Below, piece by piece: positions 26,238-34,529 of a stretch of 64,000 nt of DNA; position 1 is the stretch's first letter; the number at the start of each line of letters is the position of its first letter. Location: NCBI RefSeq assembly GCF_003574315.2, contig NZ_AP025739.1:7502001-7566000 (forward strand). The letters run 5' to 3'. Origin of the DNA: Capsulimonas corticalis (GTDB taxonomy: Bacteria; Armatimonadota; Armatimonadia; Armatimonadales; Capsulimonadaceae). The notes beneath the pieces are model-generated. The model had not been told where the DNA came from. It did no database searches and saw nothing but the letters and a program-made list of their open reading frames with translations. The position numbers and the translations under genes were made by a program.

Positions 26238-28357
26238 GCCGCCTCCGTATGCAGGACCAGCCGGACTGGCTCCGAAATCTCCGTGCCGTCGCGCGCCGGC
26301 CCGGGGAACGCCGCGCCGCAGTGTTCGCAGAGTTCATGGGTGATGAAGCGCCTGCGCCCACAGGCCGGACAAGCGATCCGCGCCGGCCACCGGTAAAGCG
26401 ACAGCATGGTGAGCAGCGCCAGCAGCCCGAAGACGAGGCCGACAACGACGCCGATGGCGGATTGCTTCTTACTCAAGCCCGCGCGGCGCAGCGTAAGCCA
26501 GGACAGCACTCCCCAAAGCATTCCAAAGCCGAGGCTGACTGCCGCCGTCAGAGGCAAACTGAGACCGGCTTGCATGATCCCCATCGCGATCGCTCCGATG
26601 ATGGGAACGATCCCTGCATACGCAATCAAGGAATTGGGACCGGGATTGATCGAGACCGCGAGCGATGGCAGCGACGTTCGATGCAGCAGGCGGCCGGATT
26701 CGGAATACTCCCTCACTTCTCCCGGCTGTCCCCCAAGCTGGTTGGCGTCCGTGGGCCAAATCCAGAAGAAATAGCGGTATCCCCGCTGCCCCCGCAGCGT
26801 GTCCTGATAGGTTTCGGGCAGCCGAACGGCTTCCAAGGACGACCCAATAGGCGTCGGAACGTCAAAGAGCGTCTTGCCCGCGTAGTTCGCCACGCGCACG
26901 CTGTGCTTCATGGTGATAAAATACGCGGTGTTGTATGAATCGCCAAGCTGCTGGCTGGTGTTCACCGACAAAATATCCTCATTCGTCGGTTTGTCCAGAA
27001 ACGTCCGGACGGCCTGCCGATCGGAGGACGTCGTCTCTGCGTCTATTTCCTCGGCGTCCATTTCATAGATCTGCCGGCTGAAAACGTAGAGATTGCGGTC
27101 GTATAGCCCGGGGTAGCTCACGTTGAACGTCGTCAGCATCGCCGGATGGTCGGGAAAAGGCGCGGGGCGGCCGCGCCCCGCGGACACATAGCCGTTTGCT
27201 CCCACTTCACGAACAAGACGGCGCGCATCCTGGGAATACACTTCGATCCTGCGGCTGGCGGGAATGTAAAACCACAAGTTGGGCGCCGGAGTTTGGCGCG
27301 GCGCGGTCACGATCGGATACGCATAGCGTTCCGGACGCAAAAACGACATTTCCGTGGGAGAATTGACATATTGCCCCGGGAAGATCGTGAGCGGATAAGG
27401 CGTCCGCAAATCGGAGGCGTCGGCGTGGATCGGACGCTCGTCGAGATCGTAGATTCCCGAAACGACCACTTCATTGGCGGCGGCCCCCGATTTTGGCGAG
27501 TACGCCGCACGCACGATACGTCCGGATGTGAGAACGCCGTACTGGTCGACGGGGGAGATCAAACGATGCGTATGCGCGTCATTCCACGCTCCATATCCAC
27601 CGAGGAACAGTGAGCCGCAGATCACTCCCCACCCTGCCAGCAGCGCGTAGGCCAGACCAATCCGCCCGGATCGCGGGCGGCGCGTCTCGTCGTCATGAGC
27701 GACAAAGCTGCCCCAGGCGGCAAGGAGCATCGGCGCCGTCAGGAGAAGCAGGAGCGCGGACGTTCGCCAAAACTCCGACGCCTCGCCTAAGAGCATCCCA
27801 TACACGACGATGGCGCCAAAGAGGGGCATGGAGCGGCTGCCGAACCACCGAACGCTGCGCAGCGCGAAGATCAATGCGCCGAAGTAGACGTTCACGCCGC
27901 ACAAGATCACCGCTGCGCCGCCGAGCATCAGGCGCGGATCGAAGGGAGCGGCCAGATGTCCGGGGATCGCGGCCCAGATCGAAACGCCCAGCAGCGGCGC
28001 GACGACGGCGAAGAGATAGAGCGTCAGCCCCGCGCAGACCTTTCCACAAAATAACAGTGTGGGCGACGCCGGCCGGTGAACCAAAAACGCCCATTGATCC
28101 CGCCGCTTCTCGGGCATGATTTGCACGAGTCCGAGCAGCAGCGCGGTCAGTGCGGAGCCGAAGAGGACCGAGCTGTACACCCCGGTCCAAAATACATCGT
28201 AAGGCTTTGCGGTATAGCGATATCCGGGAGTCGACTGTGTCACATTGAACGCAATCCCAAGCGTGAGCGCAGCCGCCGCCAGAAGCGCCCACTTTCCATG
28301 CTCGCGCCATTCCTTCCAGACGATTGCGCGCAGTATACGCCAAGAACTTCCGTTCAT
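26234..28357 (-). CDS. ABC-2-type permease with ribbon tail, first paralogue
   Basis: The first of the four permeases after the ATPase (707 aa). It starts MNGSSWRILRAIVWKEWREH, with EKRRDQWAFLVHRPASPTLL near 85 and FCGKVCAGLTLYLFA following. The soluble middle part has the QIYEMDAEE and YDRNLYVFSRQIY strands that match IYRLISF in the last paralogue. The final 45 residues hold CPACGRR...CEHCG and RDGTEISE (about 661-690). The ATG at 28357 is chosen because it makes an ATGA overlap with the ATPase stop and aligns with the starts of the other three; the reading frame stays open 95 codons further upstream only as a shadow of the ATPase gene. Confidence 0.8.
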   Translation of the reverse strand: MNGSSWRILRAIVWKEWREHGKWALLAAAALTLGIAFNVTQSTPGYRYTAKPYDVFWTGVYSSVLFGSALTALLLGLVQIMPEKRRDQWAFLVHRPASPTLLFCGKVCAGLTLYLFAVVAPLLGVSIWAAIPGHLAAPFDPRLMLGGAAVILCGVNVYFGALIFALRSVRWFGSRSMPLFGAIVVYGMLLGEASEFWRTSALLLLLTAPMLLAAWGSFVAHDDETRRPRSGRIGLAYALLAGWGVICGSLFLGGYGAWNDAHTHRLISPVDQYGVLTSGRIVRAAYSPKSGAAANEVVVSGIYDLDERPIHADASDLRTPYPLTIFPGQYVNSPTEMSFLRPERYAYPIVTAPRQTPAPNLWFYIPASRRIEVYSQDARRLVREVGANGYVSAGRGRPAPFPDHPAMLTTFNVSYPGLYDRNLYVFSRQIYEMDAEEIDAETTSSDRQAVRTFLDKPTNEDILSVNTSQQLGDSYNTAYFITMKHSVRVANYAGKTLFDVPTPIGSSLEAVRLPETYQDTLRGQRGYRYFFWIWPTDANQLGGQPGEVREYSESGRLLHRTSLPSLAVSINPGPNSLIAYAGIVPIIGAIAMGIMQAGLSLPLTAAVSLGFGMLWGVLSWLTLRRAGLSKKQSAIGVVVGLVFGLLALLTMLSLYRWPARIACPACGRRRFITHELCEHCGAAFPGPARDGTEISEPVRLVLHTEAA

Positions 28358-29280
28358 GCGGCCTCCTCGCCGTCCCCGATGAAGAACGACTGCTCGCCGC
28401 GATCGCCCAGGTAGCTGATAAAGGCGTCTTCCAGCCCCAGCGGCATCGGATCGATGCTTCGGGGGTGGAGCGACTGCAAAATCCGATCTGTTTCGGGCGA
28501 CATATTCGCGATCGTCAGCACCATCTCGTTCTCGGCGCGAAACGAGTGTAAAAGACCGGGAATCGCGGGGGTCGGCGGCGGCGCCCCGGCGAATTTGAGC
28601 GAGACCTGGCGGACACGCTCTCGGAACGTATCCAGGCTGCAATTGGCGCGCAGAACACTTCGGTCGAGAATTGCGATATGGTCGGCGACACGCTCGACAT
28701 CGGACAGCAGGTGCGAGGAAAAGAGGATCGTCCGGTCGGCGCGGCGCGTGACGTACAGCATTGATTGCAGCAGGCTCCGGCGCGCGACGGGGTCGAGGCC
28801 GAGCGCGGGATCGTCCAGGATCAACAGTTCAGGCTCGGGCGCCAGGGTCAGGGCGAGGCAAAGGCCGGCGCGCTCGCCGCGTGACAATCCCTTGGCTTTG
28901 GTCTTGGGCTTGAGGCCGAAGTGATCGACCACGCCCTGATATACCTTCCAGTTCCAGCGCTCATAAAAGCACGACTGCCACTCGCCGCACTCCTGGACCG
29001 TCATCCAGCCGTACACATGATGGCCCTCGGCGAGATAGCCGATCCGGGCGCGCAGCTCGGGCGTCAAGCTGCGGCTGTCATGCCCCAAAACCGTCGCCGA
29101 GCCGCGTGTCGGCTCGACCAGCCCCAGCAGCATCCGGATCGTCGTGCTCTTGCCGGCCCCATTGCGGCCGAGAAACCCAAAGATGGCGCCGCGCGGCACG
29201 GCGATATCCAGCGGCGACACCACTTCGCGCGTCCCGTAGTACTTGGTGAGCCCATGCGTTTCGATCACAAAGTCACTCAT
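28354..29280 (-). CDS. ABC transporter ATPase of the four-permease operon
   Basis: A 308-aa ABC ATPase. Walker A is GRNGAGKST (about 36-44), the signature is LSRGERAG (about 131), and the H-loop SSHLLSD lies near 188. Walker B reads LLILDDPALGLDP (about 151-163): the usual catalytic Glu after the Asp is an Asp, so hydrolysis may be slower. A C-terminal 90-residue extension (about 210-308) is typical of ABC-2 exporter ATPases such as YtrB/EcsA. The ATG at 29280 overlaps the GntR stop by 8 bases. It is the only ATPase in the operon, so it must serve four permeases or combinations of them. Confidence 0.92.
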   Translation of the reverse strand: MSDFVIETHGLTKYYGTREVVSPLDIAVPRGAIFGFLGRNGAGKSTTIRMLLGLVEPTRGSATVLGHDSRSLTPELRARIGYLAEGHHVYGWMTVQECGEWQSCFYERWNWKVYQGVVDHFGLKPKTKAKGLSRGERAGLCLALTLAPEPELLILDDPALGLDPVARRSLLQSMLYVTRRADRTILFSSHLLSDVERVADHIAILDRSVLRANCSLDTFRERVRQVSLKFAGAPPPTPAIPGLLHSFRAENEMVLTIANMSPETDRILQSLHPRSIDPMPLGLEDAFISYLGDRGEQSFFIGDGEEAA

Positions 29281-29689
29281 GCGTATCCTCCTGCTGCTCC
29301 GATTCCGGCACGGCTTCGCTGAGCCGCCGCTCCAAATATTCGACAATTTCCGGCGCCGTAAAGCCCAGCATGCGAATGTCGTGCAGAAACACGTCGCTCG
29401 CCTGCTCCAGACGCCGCCGCCGCTCCGCGTCGGAAAACACCTGACGGCGCTCCGCCACAAAAACCCCGCGCCCGCGCTGCGCCTCCAGCACCCCGTCGCG
29501 CACCAGATCGTTGTAAGCCCGCGCCACCGTGTTGGGGTTGACGATCAGACGATCCGCCAGCGCGCGCACGCTCGGCAATTGATCGCCCGACTGCACCGCG
29601 CCCGACTCCACCGCCTTGCCGATCTGGTCGATGATCTGCCAGTAAATCGGCGTGCTGCTTCCGGTCGCAATTTGTATTTCTAGGGCCAA
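29273..29689 (-). CDS. GntR/YtrA-family repressor of the ABC operon
   Basis: A 138-aa short GntR regulator of the YtrA subfamily: a winged helix (about 12-78: TPIYWQIIDQIGKAVESGAV, then LPSVRALADRLIVNPNTVARAY) followed only by a short helical dimerisation tail instead of a large ligand domain. YtrA regulators sit at the head of ABC operons and respond to cell-wall-active compounds in Bacillus. The start is TTG (29687-29689) with AAAGGAA upstream. It lies directly behind a palindromic operator overlapping its own promoter, so autoregulation of the whole six-gene operon is likely. Confidence 0.92.
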   Translation of the reverse strand: MALEIQIATGSSTPIYWQIIDQIGKAVESGAVQSGDQLPSVRALADRLIVNPNTVARAYNDLVRDGVLEAQRGRGVFVAERRQVFSDAERRRRLEQASDVFLHDIRMLGFTAPEIVEYLERRLSEAVPESEQQEDTHE

Positions 29690-29701
29690 CGGCGTTCCTT
29701 T

Positions 29702-29754
29702 AAACTGTATTAGTTCAGTTAGTACAGTTTACGCGAGGATCGATGATCTGTCAA
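29702..29754 (-). promoter_or_regulatory. Promoter and YtrA-type operator of the ABC operon
   Basis: On the minus strand TTGACA (29749-29754) and TAAACT (29726-29731) are 17 bases apart. AAACTGTA (29702-29709) and TACAGTTT (29723-29730) form an 8-bp perfect dyad with a 13-base spacer that covers the -10 box and the start site. A bound repressor would block transcription initiation. Confidence 0.85.
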
Positions 29755-29866
29755 GGAGTAATTTTTGGAAAGGAACAATCCCGGCGTCACGAGTGTTGAT
29801 TAATACACATCGTTCCTGGGATTCGGCGCGGGCCGGACCCTCTTCTTCCCATTGGAGGAGACACAA

Positions 29867-30910
29867 ATGCAATCGACAATTTACGCCCGTCCGGAGCAGG
29901 AGGAGATCCTGAACGACGAGGCGATTCATCATCAGATCGGCGAGGAGCGGACGAGCGTTTCGAAGGACACGCCCGTTTCGGATTCGGAGCTTTTCGACGC
30001 GTATTCGCAGGCGGTCATGCACGCCGTGGAGACGGTGACTCCCAGTGTCGTCTTCATCAAGGCCACGTTCGCGCGCGGGCAGCAGGAAGCGCACGGCAGC
30101 GGCTCGGGATTTATCTTTACGCCGGACGGATACTTGCTGACCAACAGCCATGTCGTCCATGGGGCCACGCACTTAGAGGCCACCCTCTCCGATGGCCGCA
30201 CGTACGGAGCCGAACTCGTAGGCGACGATCCCGAGACGGATCTGGCCGTCCTGCGAATCGACGCGCCCAACCTCGTCGTGGCGCGCCTGGGAGATTCGCA
30301 GCAGGTGCGGGCAGGACAGCTCGTCATCGCCATCGGCAATCCCTATGGGTTCCAATGCTCGGTGACGGCGGGCGTCGTCAGCGCCCTCGGCCGCTCCCTG
30401 CGCGCCAGCTCCGGCCGGCTGATCGATAACGTCATCCAAACGGACGCCGCACTCAACCCGGGCAACTCGGGCGGCCCGCTGGTCACCTCGCGCGGCGAAG
30501 TCGTAGGCGTGAACACCGCGATCATCGCGTCGGCGCAGGGCATCTGCTTCAGCACCGCGATCAACACGGCGATCTACGTCGCGAGCCAGCTAATCCAGCA
30601 CGGCAAAGTCCAGCGCAGCCGCATCGGCGTCTCCGGCCAGGATACGCCCCTGCCCCGCCGCCTGGTCCGCTACCATGCCCTGACCGAAGACAGCGGCGTT
30701 CTGGTTCTGGATGTCCAGAACGGCGGCGCGGCCGCCCAAGCCGGCCTGCGCGCCGGCGACGTCATCGTCGCCTTCGGCGAAAACAACGTCACGGGCCTCG
30801 ACGACCTGCATCGGCGTCTGACCGATAAACAAGCCGGCGTCCCCATCGGCGTGACCGTACTGCGCGGAAACGCGAAACGGGTGCTGACGGTGATTCCGGT
30901 GGAGGCGTAA
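29867..30910 (+). CDS. HtrA/DegP-like trypsin-family protease without visible signal peptide
   Basis: A 347-aa S1C serine protease. The catalytic triad is complete: His in TNSHVVHG near 95, Asp in ETDLAVLR near 125, and Ser in GNSGGPL near 204. A C-terminal PDZ domain (about 250-345; GVLVLDVQNGGAAAQAGLRAGD) regulates or presents substrates. Most HtrA proteins are exported or anchored, but the first 60 residues here are acidic and hydrophilic with no membrane helix or Sec signal, so it may act in the cytoplasm. The ATG at 29867 with GGAGGAG 7 bases upstream is preferred to an upstream TTG that overlaps that site. It diverges from the GntR-ABC operon. Confidence 0.92.
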   Translation: MQSTIYARPEQEEILNDEAIHHQIGEERTSVSKDTPVSDSELFDAYSQAVMHAVETVTPSVVFIKATFARGQQEAHGSGSGFIFTPDGYLLTNSHVVHGATHLEATLSDGRTYGAELVGDDPETDLAVLRIDAPNLVVARLGDSQQVRAGQLVIAIGNPYGFQCSVTAGVVSALGRSLRASSGRLIDNVIQTDAALNPGNSGGPLVTSRGEVVGVNTAIIASAQGICFSTAINTAIYVASQLIQHGKVQRSRIGVSGQDTPLPRRLVRYHALTEDSGVLVLDVQNGGAAAQAGLRAGDVIVAFGENNVTGLDDLHRRLTDKQAGVPIGVTVLRGNAKRVLTVIPVEA

Positions 30911-30921
30911 ATAGCAGCAGC

Positions 30922-30940
30922 CTATGGGATTTTCCCATAG
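30922..30940. terminator. Short hairpin after the protease gene
   Basis: CTATGGGA and TCCCATAG pair perfectly around a TTT loop, 12 bases past the stop. No T run follows, so termination would be weak or factor-dependent. Confidence 0.4.
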
Positions 30941-31016
30941 ACTGCGAATATTGCTCCTCACGCAAAAACACGGTTCTCAGAGTTCTTCTGAATGGCGCCC
31001 GAAAGCGAGGACACGC

Positions 31017-31022
31017 TATAAT
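31017..31022 (+). promoter_or_regulatory. -10 element of the TPR gene
   Basis: TATAAT lies 7 bases before an in-frame GTG at 31030 and 71 bases before the ATG at 31093. No -35 box is recognisable. The spacing suits a leaderless transcript starting at the GTG. Confidence 0.5.
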
Positions 31023-31092
31023 ACAGTGTGTGCACATCGCAATCACCGCAGATAAGAGTGCTTCATATCTGCGGGTTATTTGGAGCCGAATC

Positions 31093-32763
31093 ATGAGAAG
31101 AAATCCAGCCGAGCAAGCCGCGCACGACGCTCTCACTCACTACAGCGGCGTCATCACAGAGCGTATGGCGACCCATTTGCCCGAGGAGCCTCTCCCCTCT
31201 GTCTTTCTTGCCGAGATTATGCCCAACTCCGAAGACCTTTTACAGAGCATCGGCAACAACCATATCCCCTTCACTGACGACGCACAGCGCAAAATGGCGA
31301 TGGAGCTCTTGCTGCGCGGCGAGCTCGACCGGCCAAAGCCAATTTCCCCACTTCCCAAGTTCGACATCGTCGTGATGGTGGTTGAACGCACCAATGCTCC
31401 GCCCGAAATATTCGATCTGATCTGGCTGACATTCGCGATCACCAATACATTTCCCTGGGAGCCGGCGAACAAAATCGAAGTGACGCTACGGGAGATGCTC
31501 ATTCCGCACGCCGCGCAGATTCTCAGACATATCGAGGCCCTCACAAATCTTTCCCCCAAGGAATTTCCCCTCGAACGCGCTCTCCGACTTGCCCGATTTA
31601 CGGCGAAAGACCTGCGCGACGCAAAAAATTATCGCGCCTCTCTTGCCTGCTACCAACAGGCCGTTCGGATTCACGCGGCCATGCCGCGTCCGAACACCAA
31701 TCAGATGTCTCTCGATTACGCTCTCATCAGCATATTGCGCGCGGCTCTCGACGAATACGAAGCCGCCCTGGAGCCGGCGGAAGTTTCCGTGCGCCTCCGC
31801 ATATCTTCTGATGCGGGGCACGCCAATCATCTGAAGCAACTCGCGAAAGTCCAGCATAAACTTGGTCGACTGGCCGAAGCGCGCGTTACCTATAAGCAAG
31901 CAATCGAGCTCTATCGCACACAGGAAAACGCCGCCTTCGCTGAGACGGCTCCTCTGCTGGGCCTGATGAAAGTCGTTATCGCCCTCGGGGATTGGGAGTC
32001 GGTGGATGGCACTCTGGCCCGAATATTGGAACTCTGCGCCGGTGATTTACAGCCGGCTGACGCGGATAAGATTCTCACGAATCTCATTGGCCTCATCACG
32101 CCGAATTATCCGCAGACACCGAAAAGTCCGGCAGATGAAGAGAAGGTGCGAATATTGACGCCGCACGCCATCACGACGCTGGATATGCTCGGCAGTCGTA
32201 CGGACATCAACCCCGCGCAAGCCACCGTGCTGGCGTTCAGCCTCGCCAAGCGCCTCGCGCACGTCAACAGGGGGCAGGAAGCAATTCGGTTTTATCGGCA
32301 GTCCATCGCCATTCGCGAAGCCGTTCAGGGGCCGAGCACTGTGGACGGAGCAACAATTTATAACTTGCTTGCAATATTGCTGCTCCAATTGAAAGATCGT
32401 CCCGCAGCCCAAGCCGCCGCCGAACGCGCCGTCGAAATTGACAGAAGCCGTCAAGAGGAAAAACCGGAGCGATTGGCGCGCCTCGGCTCTATTTATCGAT
32501 CGCTAGGCCGACTAGAAGAAGCGCGCGCCTCTGTCGAACACGCACTAGAACTCGCCGGCCCAACACCTGCCGACCCGACTCAAGCAGCTCTGCATCTTTG
32601 CCTGCTATCAGAGATACAGATCCGGCTTGAGGATCGAGAACAGGCTGATCTGACACTCACCCGCGCGATCGACTTCTACGAAAGTGCAAATCAGCCGGAT
32701 CACCCCCAGTCGCAAGCCGTGGCAAGAGACATTGCGACACTGAAAGCGAATCTCCGCGCATAA
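31093..32763 (+). CDS. Tetratricopeptide-repeat protein
   Basis: A 556-aa soluble protein of stacked helices. TPR units are recognisable at about 180-215 (AKDLRDAKNYRASLACYQQA), 245-280 (LAKVQHKLGRLAEARVTYKQAIELY), 390-425 (GQEAIRFYRQSIAIR) and 445-510 (LGSIYRSLGRLEEARASVEHALEL); the first 170 residues are less regular. No enzyme domain is attached. TPR proteins mediate protein contacts; partner unknown. The ATG at 31093 with GGAG 7 bases upstream is used; a GTG at 31030 placed 7 bases after TATAAT would add 21 residues. Codon use is somewhat less GC-biased than its neighbours, which may hint at a different history. Confidence 0.85.
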   Translation: MRRNPAEQAAHDALTHYSGVITERMATHLPEEPLPSVFLAEIMPNSEDLLQSIGNNHIPFTDDAQRKMAMELLLRGELDRPKPISPLPKFDIVVMVVERTNAPPEIFDLIWLTFAITNTFPWEPANKIEVTLREMLIPHAAQILRHIEALTNLSPKEFPLERALRLARFTAKDLRDAKNYRASLACYQQAVRIHAAMPRPNTNQMSLDYALISILRAALDEYEAALEPAEVSVRLRISSDAGHANHLKQLAKVQHKLGRLAEARVTYKQAIELYRTQENAAFAETAPLLGLMKVVIALGDWESVDGTLARILELCAGDLQPADADKILTNLIGLITPNYPQTPKSPADEEKVRILTPHAITTLDMLGSRTDINPAQATVLAFSLAKRLAHVNRGQEAIRFYRQSIAIREAVQGPSTVDGATIYNLLAILLLQLKDRPAAQAAAERAVEIDRSRQEEKPERLARLGSIYRSLGRLEEARASVEHALELAGPTPADPTQAALHLCLLSEIQIRLEDREQADLTLTRAIDFYESANQPDHPQSQAVARDIATLKANLRA

Positions 32764-32789
32764 GAGCGCCAAGCCAATTCTCGACTGCT

Positions 32790-32829
32790 CCCCATCCCCC
32801 GCTGAAACTTGCTTCGGCGGGGGATGGGG
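32790..32829. terminator. Bidirectional hairpin between TPR and GH4 genes
   Basis: A perfect 13-bp stem (CCCCATCCCCCGC, 32790-32802, with 32817-32829) closes a 14-base loop between two convergent stops. It is very GC-rich but has no T run on either strand. Confidence 0.55.
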
Positions 32830-32833
32830 CTTC

Positions 32834-34390
32834 CTACGCCGTCACCTTCGTCATCTTTCCCTTGTCCGCGGCGGACGCGTTGGCGCGGGATTCTTCGGCG
32901 TCGCGGGACATTTCGTCCACGGTCTTGGTGTGCAGGCGCGCGGCGCCCTGGGTTTCACGCAGGCGGACGCGGGTTCCGTTGGCTTCGGCGTCCGCGAGGC
33001 GGCGGCGGGCGGCGGGGATGGCGGCGGCGTATTGGGGGAGCCACTGGGCCTGGGCGACAAGCATTTCGTCCACCATCTGCCAGATTTCCTCGGGGTTGCA
33101 GACAGCGCCGACCAACGGGTCGTGCAGCACGGCTTGCTTCAGCAGCGTGACGTCGCCGCGCACGGCGGCTTCGACGGACATCTCCTGGACGCGAACACTG
33201 GCGGAGCAGGTCGCGGCGCAAGCGAGCGGCAAGTCGCCGACAACGGGGATGTTCATGCCGTTGCGATCGACATAGCCGGGAACTTCGATCACGCAGCCGT
33301 CCGGCAGATTCGTGATGTGCCCCTGATTGATGACGTTGAAGTGCCCCCGGTAGATCCGCCCCGTCTCCAGCGACTCAATGATGTAGGAGCCGTGCTCTTC
33401 GCTCCGGCTTTCGGCCGTGAACTTGGGCGCTTCCTCGGCCAGCCAGTTCGGGAAATCGGTCTCAAACCAGTTGCGGCCCTCGGTGCAGACGCGCAGGTAA
33501 CCGCCGGTCTCGCCGTTGATCCAGTTGGAGAGATCGATCCAGTCGTTGATCTCCTCGACGCGCTTGCGGTACCAGGGCAGATACTCGCTGAGATGGCCGT
33601 TGGATTCCGTACTGTAATAGCCAAATCGCTTCAAGACATCGATCCGCACTTTTTCCGTGGTGGGAAACTCGGGATGCGCCTGGAACAGCTCCAGAAGCTT
33701 CGGGATAAAGTCGATCCCGCGCCACTGCGCTTTGACGCACCAGGTCTGATGGTTGATGCCGGCAAAGACGACATCGACATCCGTCCGAGCAAGTTTCTCG
33801 TCCTCCCCCAACAGTCCCTCACGCTTCGCCCAGAGCTCGATGCACTGCGCGATCTGCCAGTGCGCGCCCTGCACGCCATGGCAGAGGCCGACCGTCTTCA
33901 CGCCGCCGTACTTGTTGCACGCCCAGGTGTTCATCGCCATCGGGTTGGAGTAGTTGAGGAACAGCACGTCGGGCTTCGCCATCTCTCGGATATCTTTGCA
34001 GATATCCAGCATGGCCGCCATCGTGCGCTGGCCGTACATGATTCCGCCAATGCAAAGCGTGTCGCCGACGCACTGATCGACGCCGTACTTGAGCGGAATA
34101 TCGATATCCGTCTGAAACGCCTCCAGGCCGCCTTCGCGGATCGTGCAGATGACGTAATCGGCGTCCCGCAGCGCTTCGCGGCGGTCAGTGGTCGCCGTGA
34201 CCGTCGCCGGCAAGCCGTTGCCTTCGATATCGCGCTTGCAGAGCTGGGCCACCATGTCCAGATTGAGCGGCGAAATATCCATCAGATTGAATTGCGTGTC
34301 TCGCAATTCGGGCACGGAAAGGACGTCACGCATCAGGCGGCGCGTAAAACCGATCGAACCGGCGCCGATCATTGCAATTTTCAGGGGCAT
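32834..34390 (-). CDS. Glycoside hydrolase family 4 (alpha-galactosidase-like)
   Basis: A 518-aa GH4 enzyme, which cleaves glycosidic bonds by an NAD+- and divalent-metal-dependent redox mechanism in the cytoplasm. The Rossmann start is IGAGSIGFTRRLMRDVL (8-24). NPMAMNTWA near 147 and LCHGVQG near 168-174 (metal-binding Cys) are present, and AGINHQTW near 208 supplies the metal-binding His. The later SNGHLSEYLPWYRK is the MelA-type strand. Sequence style fits alpha-galactosidase or the related alpha-glucuronidase group; substrate is uncertain. The start at 34390 is confirmed by the Rossmann fold beginning at residue 4. A strong promoter precedes it, and an AraC regulator is divergent, presumably its sugar-responsive activator. 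Confidence 0.92.
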   Translation of the reverse strand: MPLKIAMIGAGSIGFTRRLMRDVLSVPELRDTQFNLMDISPLNLDMVAQLCKRDIEGNGLPATVTATTDRREALRDADYVICTIREGGLEAFQTDIDIPLKYGVDQCVGDTLCIGGIMYGQRTMAAMLDICKDIREMAKPDVLFLNYSNPMAMNTWACNKYGGVKTVGLCHGVQGAHWQIAQCIELWAKREGLLGEDEKLARTDVDVVFAGINHQTWCVKAQWRGIDFIPKLLELFQAHPEFPTTEKVRIDVLKRFGYYSTESNGHLSEYLPWYRKRVEEINDWIDLSNWINGETGGYLRVCTEGRNWFETDFPNWLAEEAPKFTAESRSEEHGSYIIESLETGRIYRGHFNVINQGHITNLPDGCVIEVPGYVDRNGMNIPVVGDLPLACAATCSASVRVQEMSVEAAVRGDVTLLKQAVLHDPLVGAVCNPEEIWQMVDEMLVAQAQWLPQYAAAIPAARRRLADAEANGTRVRLRETQGAARLHTKTVDEMSRDAEESRANASAADKGKMTKVTA

Positions 34391-34450
34391 AAAATTCCAG
34401 CCTTTCCGTCGATATCCAAGATGTGAAGGATAATCGCGTTCTCTGCGAGT

Positions 34451-34479
34451 ATTATACAAGAGAGATTTCACGGCGGCAA
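34451..34479 (-). promoter_or_regulatory. Promoter of the GH4 gene
   Basis: On the minus strand TTGCCG (34474-34479) and TATAAT (34451-34456) are separated by 17 bases, 61 bases before the ATG at 34390. It lies in the divergent gap where the AraC protein is expected to bind. Confidence 0.75.
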
Positions 34480-34529
34480 TCGTCTATTCCGACTTTCTAT
34501 GGTCGATTTGTGCGCCTTAGAGCAAGCTT

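Noticed and set aside
28357-28642. N-terminal extension of the first permease
   Set aside because: It overlaps the ATPase gene out of frame; the ATGA overlap and alignment with the other permeases fix the start at 28357.
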